NCBI RefSeq assembly: GCF_030730925.1
Contig: NZ_JAVAMB010000020.1
Coordinates: 30,528 to 94,527 of the forward strand
Origin: Flavobacterium sp. DG2-3
GTDB taxonomy: Bacteria; Bacteroidota; Bacteroidia; Flavobacteriales; Flavobacteriaceae
Direction of reading: 5' to 3'
Length of the DNA stretch: 64,000 nucleotides
Under the pieces are notes generated by a model. That model was not told where the DNA came from, searched no databases, and saw nothing but the letters and a program-made list of their open reading frames with translations. A program made the position numbers and the translations under genes. Below are positions 26,575 through 35,815 of the stretch, in pieces; the first letter of the stretch is position 1, and each line of letters begins with the position of its first letter.

Positions 26575-27727
26575 CTCTGATTAAATTAAATTGACGTTGA
26601 AATAATAAAATAGCTGTTGGAAACATGACCAAACAGAACAATCCCAATTTCTTAAGATCCCCCAAAGCATAATGCATCGGTAGATTCATATAATAAACTT
26701 TAAAAAATCCATCCAAAAAAGAGGTATAAGGCATGATAAGCGCATAATACTGATCGTACCACGGCATTGCCCAGCGCGGAAATGTAAAGCCGCTAAAAAC
26801 AAAGGCCGGAGAAGTATAAAACAAAGCCACGTCGCCCGAAAGCATGACATCTTTAAATAAGGCCGAAATAAACATTCCGATTCCGATGCAAGCCAAAGAC
26901 AATAACGTATAAATGACAAAAAATTTGCCTGTTGCCGCACCAACTCCAATATCAAAAAAAGGAAAAACGATAAAAGCAATCAAAGCAAAATTGATCCAAC
27001 TTACGGCAAGGTGAGCAAAAGTTTTACCGACAATTGCATTGATTACAGAACCATTGGCACATTCGTACAATTCATCCATAGTTCCCGTTACCCACTCATA
27101 ATTTAAAGCCAGCATACAGCTGATAATCAAAATCATCTGCATTCCGACGGTTATTAAGCCTGGAACGAGATATTCCTGATAATTATAAGTCGGATTATAA
27201 AGCTGATATGTATTCAGATTTATAGGATTTGCAATTGCCATTGCGCGATCTGCTTTCATTCCCGTTTTTTCAAGCTTTTGCAAAATGATTCCTGTGCTTC
27301 CGGTAATAATTACCTGAGCAGCTGCTTTGTACACCAATTTTGCCGGAACAAGTGATCCTGCATTGGTATAAAGCGTAACATTGCTTGGATGTCTTTTATA
27401 AATATTTTTTTCCAGATCTTTCGGAAAATGAATCGCTCCCAAAATCTTGCCTTGCTGAATCAGTTTTCTAACTTCTTCTTCACTAAAAACCCTGCGGGTA
27501 ATTTGTAAAGCTTCCTGCTGTCCCAATAAAAAAGTAAGCTGACGGCTAACCGTACTTTGATCTTCATCCCAAACGGCAAATGCTAAATGTTTGGCATCAT
27601 GTTTTTGATAAATAAAAGCATAAAAAGAAAACAGAATTACAGGAATAACAAGCATCACCAAGTAAAAAACTTTTAAACTCAGAATGCGTTTCCATTCGCG
27701 TATGATTATGTTTCCGATGGTACTCAT
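26543..27727 (-). CDS. ABC-2 type export permease (first of a pair)
   Basis: 394 residues with the same layout as its partner: helix (FYLVMLVIPVILFSFYAFIY), a large extracytoplasmic domain (AVWDEDQSTVSRQLTFLLGQ...), then helices including MILIISCMLALNYEWVTG and FALIAFIVFPFF. The start overlaps the HlyD stop by 4 bp (ATGA type). It is probably a half-transporter in a drug- or lipid-exporting complex with the HlyD adaptor and TolC-like channel encoded upstream. Confidence 0.82.
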   Translation of the reverse strand: MSTIGNIIIREWKRILSLKVFYLVMLVIPVILFSFYAFIYQKHDAKHLAFAVWDEDQSTVSRQLTFLLGQQEALQITRRVFSEEEVRKLIQQGKILGAIHFPKDLEKNIYKRHPSNVTLYTNAGSLVPAKLVYKAAAQVIITGSTGIILQKLEKTGMKADRAMAIANPINLNTYQLYNPTYNYQEYLVPGLITVGMQMILIISCMLALNYEWVTGTMDELYECANGSVINAIVGKTFAHLAVSWINFALIAFIVFPFFDIGVGAATGKFFVIYTLLSLACIGIGMFISALFKDVMLSGDVALFYTSPAFVFSGFTFPRWAMPWYDQYYALIMPYTSFLDGFFKVYYMNLPMHYALGDLKKLGLFCLVMFPTAILLFQRQFNLIRDERKITTVAD

Positions 27728-28716
27728 TTTGGCAGAATTAATGAAGCAGTCATTCCAGACCGCAATCCTTTAATTTGTGATAGGTTTTGAGGTTTTAATT
27801 CGATCGTAAAAGTTCGAAGTTCAAATTCGCCTTTATCTTTTGACGGAACCCAATTGGCAAACTCTAATGATGGCGCAATCGCGCTCACCTCAACAGGAAA
27901 AGTCTCTGGTTTACAGCCAGGAACTTTTACAGCTGCTTTGCTTCCGACTTGAAGTAAATTGGCTTTGTCTTGGCGAATGTTGAATTTTATAATTGTGGAG
28001 TTTTCTTTCTCAATCGTCATCATCGGATAACCAATAGAAACGATTTCTCCCTGATGCGTCACTAAGCTCGAAATAACCCCAGTTGCGGGCGCATGTACTT
28101 TCGTATTATCTCCCAAAGCTTTAGTAAGTTCATACGCTTGTTCGGCTTGTTTTACGATTGCATCTGCGGTTTTAATCAGTTCTGGACGCGCTCCGTCTTT
28201 TAACATTTTAAGATTTAACTTTGCCGTTTCCATTTCTTTTTTGGCAGCTTGAAATTTAAAATAGAAAACATCTTTTTCTTGTCCAGAAATCACATCGGCA
28301 TTGTACAAACGTTCCATGCGATCGTAAGTCGTACTGAATAATTTGTATTGTTCCTCACTGATCTGATATAACTTTGAAGTTGCCTCGATAAGTTCAGGCC
28401 TTGCGCCTTTCGTTAACAATTCCTGCTGTCCTTTTGCAGCATCAATCGCAGATAAAGCCTGTGCCTTGATCGCATTTATTTCGTTAGAACGAAGTATTGC
28501 TACCAATTGTCCCGCTTTTACAGTATCGCCTTGTTTTACCAATAAAGAATCCAATCTTCCCGGAAATTCAGCCGCGACATCTACACTAGACGCATCCACC
28601 ATTCCGATAAAATTATCATCAGAATCTTCACCGTTCTTCAAAAAAAAGAATAACGCTACAGCTAAAACCACTAGAGGAATAAGCAGTGCCCAGTAATTTT
28701 TTAAAATATCTTTCAT
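27724..28716 (-). CDS. HlyD-family periplasmic adaptor
   Basis: 330 residues. One N-terminal membrane helix (YWALLIPLVVLAVALFFFL), then a biotinyl-lipoyl-like half (PGRLDSLLVKQGDTVKAGQLVAIL), a long helical hairpin (about 75-195) and the second half (KVHAPATGVISSLVTHQGEIVSIG). This is the adaptor that links inner-membrane exporters to TolC. It begins directly after the TolC gene's stop and overlaps the first permease by 4 bp. Confidence 0.9.
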   Translation of the reverse strand: MKDILKNYWALLIPLVVLAVALFFFLKNGEDSDDNFIGMVDASSVDVAAEFPGRLDSLLVKQGDTVKAGQLVAILRSNEINAIKAQALSAIDAAKGQQELLTKGARPELIEATSKLYQISEEQYKLFSTTYDRMERLYNADVISGQEKDVFYFKFQAAKKEMETAKLNLKMLKDGARPELIKTADAIVKQAEQAYELTKALGDNTKVHAPATGVISSLVTHQGEIVSIGYPMMTIEKENSTIIKFNIRQDKANLLQVGSKAAVKVPGCKPETFPVEVSAIAPSLEFANWVPSKDKGEFELRTFTIELKPQNLSQIKGLRSGMTASLILPK

Positions 28717-30162
28717 CTATTGAATAAATTGAGTGATTTTTGTTGGTTCTCCAATACTGTTAAAATACTCTGCAAGTGCTATATAATAGCCCAAAACTGC
28801 CGTATAATAGCCTTTATCTATTTCAGATTCAATCAGTAAAGCGTCGTTGACATCTTTGGGTGATGAGAGCTGATTCATCATTCTTTGTGTAATTAGTTTC
28901 GTGGTTGTAAAGGCTTCTTTTCTTGCCGCGTCTAATGCCATAACATCTTTCTCAAAGGAGTCCAATTTATTTTTAGCTACTTTGGATTGCATCTTAAGCA
29001 TCTGACTTGCATTTTCTTCTCCTAATCTGGCTTCTTCAATTAATTGTTTGCTTGCTTGAACGCGTTTGCCTGTCTGTGCGTTAAACAATGTCCATTGTAA
29101 TTCCAGCGCCACAAACCAATTCGGAATTGTTACAGGCAGATCTTTTTGGTAGAGATTAAAATTTCCCACCGCAAAGAGATTGGGTAAGAATAAAGATTTG
29201 CTAATTTTTTCTGTCGCTTCTGCGAAAGCTATTTTGCTGTTGGCCACTTGATAGGTGGGATTTGAAAGCCAAAAATCTTTTAGCGGTTCATTTAGATTAA
29301 CGGCATTGTATCTTAAAGTATCTGAAATTGTCAGATTAGAATCCAAATCAATTCCGATTAGCTTATTTAATTCAATTTGAGCATTTTGCTTTTCGTTTGA
29401 AATGGTATTAAACTGACTTTCAGCCTGAATCAAAATTACGTTCGTCCAGTTTTTTTGATACGGAGGCAAGATTTCATTCTTAACAGATTCTTCTGCGTAG
29501 TTTTTATTTTTATTTAAAGCCTCAACAATGGTGCGCTGTTTATGAATCAAAGAATTCAAATATAAAATCCTGACGTACTGAAGTGTAATTAAAAAGTCAA
29601 TTTCTTTGCCAACAAGATCCACGTTAAATTCAGCAGATTTAACGACAGATTTTGCCACATTAATAGAGGAATTTAATTTATTTCCTAAATAAAGTGGCTG
29701 CCTCACTCCTACACCAGCCAGAAAATAAGACTGTTCGCTTAACGAAGGATTATAATTGGGGTAAATTCCGCCAATTATGGTTTTCGAAGTATTGTAAATT
29801 CGATCCTGTGCGGCCTGAGGCAAATTATTCCCCGTTATTTCATTAAAGATCTGATTTGCTGTATTAACACTTTGCTTTGACGAACCTTCTACGATTCCGT
29901 CTTTAACAGTTTGCAGATTAATGGTTAAAGGACTGCTTAAATAGGTATAACTCGAGAGAAGATCTATTTTAGGAAAATAACTGTTTTTTTCTGCCTGTAG
30001 ATTGTACTGAACCGTTTTCAATCCAGATTGGGCTTGCTTTAGCGTAATGTTATTTTCTTTGGCGGTTGCAAAACAATATTCCAGAGATACTTTTTCCTGG
30101 CCTCTTACGCAGAAAGTAAAAAGAAATTGAAGCAGCAGAAAAATACGTAATCTTATTCTCAT
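28717..30162 (-). CDS. TolC-family outer membrane efflux protein
   Basis: 481 residues. Signal peptide (MRIRLRIFLLLQFLFTFCVRGQ), then the TolC-type repeat of long helices and strands (YCFATAKENNITLKQAQSGL..., FLAGVGVRQPLYLGNKLNSSINVA, SLFLPNLFAVGNFNLYQKDL, LQWTLFNAQTGKRVQASKQ). It is the first gene of the exporter operon. A perfect 11-bp dyad 70 bp upstream (30232-30263) is a good operator candidate. Confidence 0.9.
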   Translation of the reverse strand: MRIRLRIFLLLQFLFTFCVRGQEKVSLEYCFATAKENNITLKQAQSGLKTVQYNLQAEKNSYFPKIDLLSSYTYLSSPLTINLQTVKDGIVEGSSKQSVNTANQIFNEITGNNLPQAAQDRIYNTSKTIIGGIYPNYNPSLSEQSYFLAGVGVRQPLYLGNKLNSSINVAKSVVKSAEFNVDLVGKEIDFLITLQYVRILYLNSLIHKQRTIVEALNKNKNYAEESVKNEILPPYQKNWTNVILIQAESQFNTISNEKQNAQIELNKLIGIDLDSNLTISDTLRYNAVNLNEPLKDFWLSNPTYQVANSKIAFAEATEKISKSLFLPNLFAVGNFNLYQKDLPVTIPNWFVALELQWTLFNAQTGKRVQASKQLIEEARLGEENASQMLKMQSKVAKNKLDSFEKDVMALDAARKEAFTTTKLITQRMMNQLSSPKDVNDALLIESEIDKGYYTAVLGYYIALAEYFNSIGEPTKITQFIQ

Positions 30163-30473
30163 TCTTGAAATGCATTTATGTTTAACAATCGGATTTTAAA
30201 ATTAAACATAAATAGAACCTAAAGTCCTGATAATAGGTTGCATATTATAATGTGCAACCTATTTGGGGATTCTGCAACATGAGTAAAATAGAGTTAAATG
30301 TCCTTTTTTTATAGTAAACGGTTAAAGAAATTTCTATTTTAGAAAAATCGTTTAGTCTCAGGAAAATAAGTCTTCTGTTTACTTCTGTTTTTAAATTTAA
30401 AACCCAAAGAGTCCAAGCTTCATTAGCTTTTATCTCATTTTTTTCTTAACTTGTAAATACCAAACCAAAAAAT
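30163..30473. other. 311-bp divergent intergenic region with a regulatory dyad
   Basis: It separates the efflux operon (minus) from the lipoprotein gene (plus). It holds the dyad at 30232-30263 and a TATGTTTA (minus, 30203-30210), one base from a -7 box. The right half is AT-rich, and I see nothing else in it. Confidence 0.5.
30232..30263. promoter_or_regulatory. Perfect 11-bp inverted repeat, probable operator of the efflux operon
   Basis: AATAGGTTGCA and TGCAACCTATT are separated by 10 nt. The dyad lies upstream of a near-consensus -7 box and 70 bp before the TolC ATG. No regulator gene is adjacent, so the cognate protein is unknown. Confidence 0.6.
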
Positions 30474-31049
30474 ATGTCTTTACAAAAATCCATTCTTATA
30501 GTTTTCGCTTTTCTACTTTTTTCGTGCAACAACAAAAAAGAAGAGGAACTCGTCAAGAGGGAAAACGAGCTTTTACAGCGTGAACAGCAGTTTGCAGACA
30601 AAGAAGCCGAATATGAATCTTTACTAAAAATGAGAGACAGTCTTTCGGCATTAGTACAAACCAAAGACACAATTGCTGAAATTAAAAACTGGCCCGAAAA
30701 TCTTGCACAAGATTGGAACAGTAAAATGGTCTGCAAGGAATCGAATTGCAGTAATTATGTAATTGGCGATCAGCGAAGCGAAAATTGGAAATTTACTTCA
30801 GATTCTACTGGCATTTATGCCAATGTACTCAATAACAACAAACTGATTCGCGTATTTAAAGCACAATACGATCCTGATAAAATACTATTAGAATCTGTAA
30901 AAGACAGTACGGTTAAAAATGTAACCAAATTTAATGTGATGCTAAATGATATTAAAAAGAATGTCATAAAAGGCACGCAAACTATAACTGGACAGGACAA
31001 CTGTAAAGCAGTATTTTCGGTTGAGCTAACTCCTATCCAAAAAAAATAA
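30474..31049 (+). CDS. Lipoprotein with coiled-coil segment
   Basis: 191 residues. The lipobox LLFSC at residues 15-19 follows a hydrophobic run, giving an acylated Cys. A charged heptad-rich segment (KREN ELLQREQQFADKEAEYESLL) suggests a coiled coil, followed by a globular domain of about 110 residues (NWPENLAQDWNSKMVCKESNC...). Four later cysteines could form disulfides. I do not recognise its function. The stop is 3 nt before the antiporter ATG, so the two are co-transcribed. Confidence 0.8.
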   Translation: MSLQKSILIVFAFLLFSCNNKKEEELVKRENELLQREQQFADKEAEYESLLKMRDSLSALVQTKDTIAEIKNWPENLAQDWNSKMVCKESNCSNYVIGDQRSENWKFTSDSTGIYANVLNNNKLIRVFKAQYDPDKILLESVKDSTVKNVTKFNVMLNDIKKNVIKGTQTITGQDNCKAVFSVELTPIQKK

Positions 31050-31052
31050 CGA

Positions 31053-33170
31053 ATGTTTCTTAGTATACACCATATCAGCCTTCCAATAGAGGATCCTTTA
31101 TTGAAATTTCTAATAGAACTTATTATCATATTATGCATACCCTTGCTGCTTAATAAAATTAAAGTTCCTCATCTTCTCGGACTTATTATTGCTGGTGCTC
31201 TAATTGGTCCAAACGGATTTGGCGTCCTCTCCAGAGACAGTAGTATTGTAGTCACGGGAACTACGGGTTTATTATATATTATGTTTCTGGCTGGTCTTGA
31301 AATTGATATGGGCGATTTTAAGAAAAATAAATGGAAAAGCATCACTTTTTCTATTTATACTTTTGCCGCGCCATTTATACTCGGTTTTTTAGGCGGTTAT
31401 TATATCCTGAATTTTTCTCTGCTTACTTCTGTGCTTTTTGCCAGTCTTTTCTCTTCTCATACTTTGGTAGTTTATCCGATGATAAGCAGTATGGGAATTT
31501 CTAAAAATCTTGCCGTAAATGTTACTGTAGGAGGTACAATGATTACAGACGTTCTTTCGCTTCTTGTGTTGGCAGTAGTAGTCGGAATGTCACAAGGAGA
31601 AGTCGGAACCGCATTTTGGTTGCAATTATCTATCTCAATGATTTTATTTACACTGATAGTTCTATTAGTGTTTCCGATTATTGCGCGTTGGTTTTTCAAG
31701 AATGTATCAGACAAAATATCACAGTATATTTTTGTGATTGTAATGATTTATCTCGCGGCATTGCTTGCAGAACTTGCAGGAATTGAAGCCATTATTGGAG
31801 CCTTTTTTGCTGGTCTTGCCCTTAACAGGCTTATACCGCATACCTCATCATTAATGAATCGTGTAGAATTTGTCGGGAATGCTATTTTTATTCCGTTCTT
31901 TCTAATTAGTGTAGGTATGCTGATCGATTTTAATGCTTTCATTCAAAGTTGGGAAACACTTGGTGTTGCTACAATAATGCTTATTGCTTCTATCTGCGGT
32001 AAATATGTAGCGGCCTATTTAACCAAAAAGACTTTCAAACTTACCAATGATGAAGGACAGCTTATATTCGGACTGAGTTCGGCATCGGCTGCTGCTACCC
32101 TTGCCTCTGTAATGGTTGGATATAATATTATTATTGGCGAAACTGCAACTGGAGAACCGCTAAGACTTTTAAATGAACACGTTCTTAACGGCAGTATTCT
32201 TCTTATACTCGTTTCTTGTACGGTTTCTTCTTTTGTTTCGATGGCAAGCGCACAGCGAATTGCACAGGCGGATAATGACAATACGGTATCTGGAAATAAT
32301 GAAGAGACTGAGAATATACTTCTTGCCCTTAATCATAAAGATACAGTAGAAAAGATGGTTAATCTTGGAATGCTGGTTAAAACGAAGAAAAATAAACAGC
32401 TCTTTGGAATTAATATTATTAATGAAGATGCGAATGAATCATCGGTAAAAAATGCTGAAAAAATATTGGGCGATGCTGTAAACACTGCTTCGGCTGCAGA
32501 TGTAAAACTCAACGCCATCACACGTCATGATACGGATGTGGTGCGCGGAATCAATAATGCCATAAAAGAACATAATATCACAGACTTAATAATCGGTTTG
32601 GAAGAAAACAAAGGTTTTTCTGCTTCTTTTACTTATAATCTTTATAACGGTTATCTTCATAATAAAAACATCAATTTATTAGTGTATCATGGCATACAGC
32701 CTATTGGCACTATCAAAAAATATATTGTACTGATTCCTTCTGAAGCAGAAAAAGATGCCGGTTTTTTTCATTCGATGCTAAAAATTTGGAATATTGGACG
32801 AAATTCAGGAGCTACAATCAGTTTTTATGGAAATGATCGAACCATGCAAATTTTAACTCGAATTGCCAAAAAAGCTGATATTGAAGGTGAATTTAATGTA
32901 GTCAAAAGCTGGTCGGAAGCCGAAAATAAAGCTTACAATTTAAAAGAAGACGAAGGGCTTATTATTTTGATGGCAGACAGAGGAATGCATTCTTATTTCC
33001 CACAGATGCGTGAAGTACCAGAATTACTGAATAAAAACCTGAGCAATAATAATTACTTGCTTATTTTTCCTTTTTCAAAAACTCTTGAAAATACAACCGA
33101 AAAAAGAGCAGTAAGCAACGTCGATGATTTTGCTGAAATTGGAAATATTATTGGAAGGATTTTTAAATAA
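31053..33170 (+). CDS. Cation:proton antiporter (CPA2 family) with a C-terminal universal-stress-like domain
   Basis: 705 residues. The first 400 form about 12 membrane helices with CPA2 motifs (LLGLIIAGALIGPNGFG, GLLYIMFLAGLEIDM, ELAGIEAIIGAFFAGLALNR). The remaining 300 residues are soluble and resemble tandem Usp/Rossmann-type regulatory domains. Antiporters of this class exchange Na+ or K+ for protons in pH or osmotic stress. There is no TrkA-N domain. It follows the lipoprotein gene closely. Its stop is only 2 nt from the stop of the convergent MFS gene. Confidence 0.85.
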   Translation: MFLSIHHISLPIEDPLLKFLIELIIILCIPLLLNKIKVPHLLGLIIAGALIGPNGFGVLSRDSSIVVTGTTGLLYIMFLAGLEIDMGDFKKNKWKSITFSIYTFAAPFILGFLGGYYILNFSLLTSVLFASLFSSHTLVVYPMISSMGISKNLAVNVTVGGTMITDVLSLLVLAVVVGMSQGEVGTAFWLQLSISMILFTLIVLLVFPIIARWFFKNVSDKISQYIFVIVMIYLAALLAELAGIEAIIGAFFAGLALNRLIPHTSSLMNRVEFVGNAIFIPFFLISVGMLIDFNAFIQSWETLGVATIMLIASICGKYVAAYLTKKTFKLTNDEGQLIFGLSSASAAATLASVMVGYNIIIGETATGEPLRLLNEHVLNGSILLILVSCTVSSFVSMASAQRIAQADNDNTVSGNNEETENILLALNHKDTVEKMVNLGMLVKTKKNKQLFGINIINEDANESSVKNAEKILGDAVNTASAADVKLNAITRHDTDVVRGINNAIKEHNITDLIIGLEENKGFSASFTYNLYNGYLHNKNINLLVYHGIQPIGTIKKYIVLIPSEAEKDAGFFHSMLKIWNIGRNSGATISFYGNDRTMQILTRIAKKADIEGEFNVVKSWSEAENKAYNLKEDEGLIILMADRGMHSYFPQMREVPELLNKNLSNNNYLLIFPFSKTLENTTEKRAVSNVDDFAEIGNIIGRIFK

Positions 33171-33172
33171 AA

Positions 33173-34570
33173 TCACACATACCCTTGTCCATCTGTCTTA
33201 GTCAGTTTTGAAAAGGTAAAACTTGAAAAAATAGTAAAAACAGCCAATATAATAAAAGTGTATTCAAATGCTTTGGCTGTATCCAATTCGAATATACCTG
33301 TCTGAAATAGAGAAAGCGAAAGGCTAGCTACAGAAACTCCAAAACTTACAGAAAGCTGTTGCATAATAACAAGCATTGTATTTCCTCCACTTGCTGTATC
33401 CTGATCCAGATCTGAAAGTGTGATAGTGTTCATTGCAGACATTTGTATAGAAGTAAAAATTCCGTAGAAAATCATCAGCAAAATATAATAGCCAAGCGGA
33501 GTTTCTCGTGTTACGAATCCCAAAATAATTAATATAATTCCCAGCAATATAGTATTACTTATCAAAACTGTTCGGTATCCAAAAAACTTTATAATATGTA
33601 CCATAAAGGGTTTTACAGCTACATTTGATAAGGCAGAAGGGAGCAACAACAATCCTGATACAGAAGCCGAGTAGCCAAAATTTGTCTGCAACATCAGTGG
33701 CAATAGCAGTGGCAGTCCTCCTATTCCTAACCTAGTGATCAAACTTCCTATTAGCCCTATTTTCAAGGTTCTGATATTTAAAAGACGTAGATCGATTATA
33801 GGTTTTTCGGTTCTTTTATAATGAATATAGTAGAAGAGAGAAAGCAAGCCCGATAGAAACAATAAACCTAAAATTACGATCATATGTGTTCGACCGCTCC
33901 CAATAAGTTCTAAAACCAAAGTGATAGAAATCAGCGCTAAGCTAAAATACATTAATCCCCTAAAATCGAACCTCCCAACTGCGTGTTTAAAATTTGGCAT
34001 AACTCGATACGCCATTGAAATTCCGATAAGACCAATTGGTATATTTACCAAAAATATCCAATGCCAGCTCAGATTATCAGAAAGGAAACCTCCTAAACTT
34101 GGCCCTGCTACCATTCCTAATAATCCAAATAAGGTTATAAAATTCATTGTTTTAAGTAATTCACTTTTTGGATATTGATACAAAATAGCCAATCGCGCAA
34201 TCGGCACCATCATCGAAGCTCCAACTGCCTGTAAAACACGCGCCATATTAAAAGTTCTTAAATCAACGGAAAGAGCACAAAATAAAGATCCCATAATAAA
34301 CAAAAAGACAGCAATCATAAACATGGTTCTTGTGCCAAATTTATCAGCGAGCCAGCCCGAGAGTGGAATAAACATTGCCAACGTAAGTGTATAAGTTACA
34401 ATAACCGAATTCATTTCGGTTGGAGAATATCCCATATCTCTAGCTATTGATGGCAGTGAAGTATTGAGAATCGTCCCATCCAATGATTGTATAAACATAG
34501 CAATTGCCGTAACCCAAGGAAGCAGATATACAGCGCTTTGTTCTTTTTTCTCTTCTTTGTTATTCACCAT
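33173..34570 (-). CDS. MFS multidrug transporter of the DHA2 (14-helix) type
   Basis: 465 residues. Family features: SLDGTILNTSLPSIARDMG in helix 1, the motif-A loop GWLADKFGTRTMF, antiporter motif C (LFGLLGMVAGPSLGGFL) and about 14 predicted helices. It resembles MdtD/EmrB-like pumps. It should expel drugs or metabolites in exchange for protons. There is no HlyD partner adjacent. It is convergent with the antiporter gene with no room for a terminator between. Confidence 0.88.
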   Translation of the reverse strand: MVNNKEEKKEQSAVYLLPWVTAIAMFIQSLDGTILNTSLPSIARDMGYSPTEMNSVIVTYTLTLAMFIPLSGWLADKFGTRTMFMIAVFLFIMGSLFCALSVDLRTFNMARVLQAVGASMMVPIARLAILYQYPKSELLKTMNFITLFGLLGMVAGPSLGGFLSDNLSWHWIFLVNIPIGLIGISMAYRVMPNFKHAVGRFDFRGLMYFSLALISITLVLELIGSGRTHMIVILGLLFLSGLLSLFYYIHYKRTEKPIIDLRLLNIRTLKIGLIGSLITRLGIGGLPLLLPLMLQTNFGYSASVSGLLLLPSALSNVAVKPFMVHIIKFFGYRTVLISNTILLGIILIILGFVTRETPLGYYILLMIFYGIFTSIQMSAMNTITLSDLDQDTASGGNTMLVIMQQLSVSFGVSVASLSLSLFQTGIFELDTAKAFEYTFIILAVFTIFSSFTFSKLTKTDGQGYV

Positions 34571-34690
34571 CTTTTAGTTTTATAGAAAAGCTTGTTTTTT
34601 AAGGTGATGTAAATTAATAAAAAAAGAAATTAATGCCTACAACGAGCTCGTAATTTTAATTGGCGCCAATACTTATAATATAAATAATCA

Positions 34691-35815
34691 TCAGCTTGTT
34701 TTTCTATAGTTATAAATCGCTAAAGCATTTAATACAACAGCAAAAATACACAAGTACAAAAGTTCCCTCCCCACTTCATGCAAACCGCTTCCTTTTAAAA
34801 CTATAAGACGAACCACTTTGATGAAATGCGTAACAGGCGTAAATTCTGAAATCGTTCTTGCCCAATTTGGCATACTGTCGGTACTTGTAAAGAAACCGCT
34901 CATAAGCATGAATATCATCATAAAGAAAAAAGCAATAAACATGGCCTGCAATTGTGTATCGGCAAATGTTGAAATCAAAAGTCCCAAACCTAATAAGGCA
35001 ATTAAATAAACTCCCGCAAAGAGATATAAAACGAAGAGACTTCCGAGCGGAAATATTACGTAAATCAAATACATTACGATAAGTCCAATGGTAAAAACCG
35101 TCATTCCAACAATCCAAAAAGGGATAAGTTTGCCTAAAATAAATTGCCATTTCTGAATTGGCGTTACATTTATCTGTTCGATCGTTCCTATTTCTTTTTC
35201 TTTTACAATATTTAATGCCGTAATAAATCCGCCAATTAAAGTAAGCAGCAATACCAAAATACCCGGAACCATATAATATTTATATTCTGCTCTCGGATTG
35301 TACCAGTTTGTGCTGTTCAAAGCAATTAATGAGGGAGAAGCTGAAGCAGATTGTTGCGGTAATTTATATCGAATATCAAGGTCAGAACTGAAATCTGCCA
35401 GCACAACGTTTAAATACGCATTTCCAATATTCGATTTCGTTCCATTGATGGCATCTGCGGCGATATTTACTTTCTGACTGCCTTCCCTAACGAGGTTTCG
35501 TTCAAATCCTGAAGGAATTTCTAGAATTAAGTCGGCATCCCCTCTTTCAATAAATTTCAAACCTTCCAGATAAGAAGCTGGAGTTCCTGCAATATGAAAA
35601 TATCCTGAAGAACCAATTTTATTAATTAGTTTTTGAGAATAGGAACTGTGATCGTGATCTACATAAACAATGTTCACACTTTTCACTTCAAAATTGGCAG
35701 CCAAAGGCAAAATAATGAGCTGAAAAATGGGAACAAAAAACATCATCGCCAATATGGTTTTGTCTCTAAAGATCTGGCGAAATTCTTTCTGTAATATAAA
35801 ACGCAACACTTTCAT
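34691..35815 (-). CDS. ABC-2 type export permease, second of the complete exporter operon
   Basis: 374 residues. N-terminal helix (KTILAMMFFVPIFQLIILPLAA), periplasmic domain (about 45-165), then five helices, with the EKEIGTIEQINVTPIQKW loop typical of YbhR/YbhS-type drug exporters. The start overlaps the previous permease stop by 4 bp. With its partner and two ATPases it forms a YbhFSR-like transporter. Confidence 0.85.
   Translation of the reverse strand: MKVLRFILQKEFRQIFRDKTILAMMFFVPIFQLIILPLAANFEVKSVNIVYVDHDHSSYSQKLINKIGSSGYFHIAGTPASYLEGLKFIERGDADLILEIPSGFERNLVREGSQKVNIAADAINGTKSNIGNAYLNVVLADFSSDLDIRYKLPQQSASASPSLIALNSTNWYNPRAEYKYYMVPGILVLLLTLIGGFITALNIVKEKEIGTIEQINVTPIQKWQFILGKLIPFWIVGMTVFTIGLIVMYLIYVIFPLGSLFVLYLFAGVYLIALLGLGLLISTFADTQLQAMFIAFFFMMIFMLMSGFFTSTDSMPNWARTISEFTPVTHFIKVVRLIVLKGSGLHEVGRELLYLCIFAVVLNALAIYNYRKTS

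Noticed and set aside
26686..26979. 97-codon open frame within the first efflux permease
   Set aside because: Same strand, different frame, inside a clear permease; no recognisable features.
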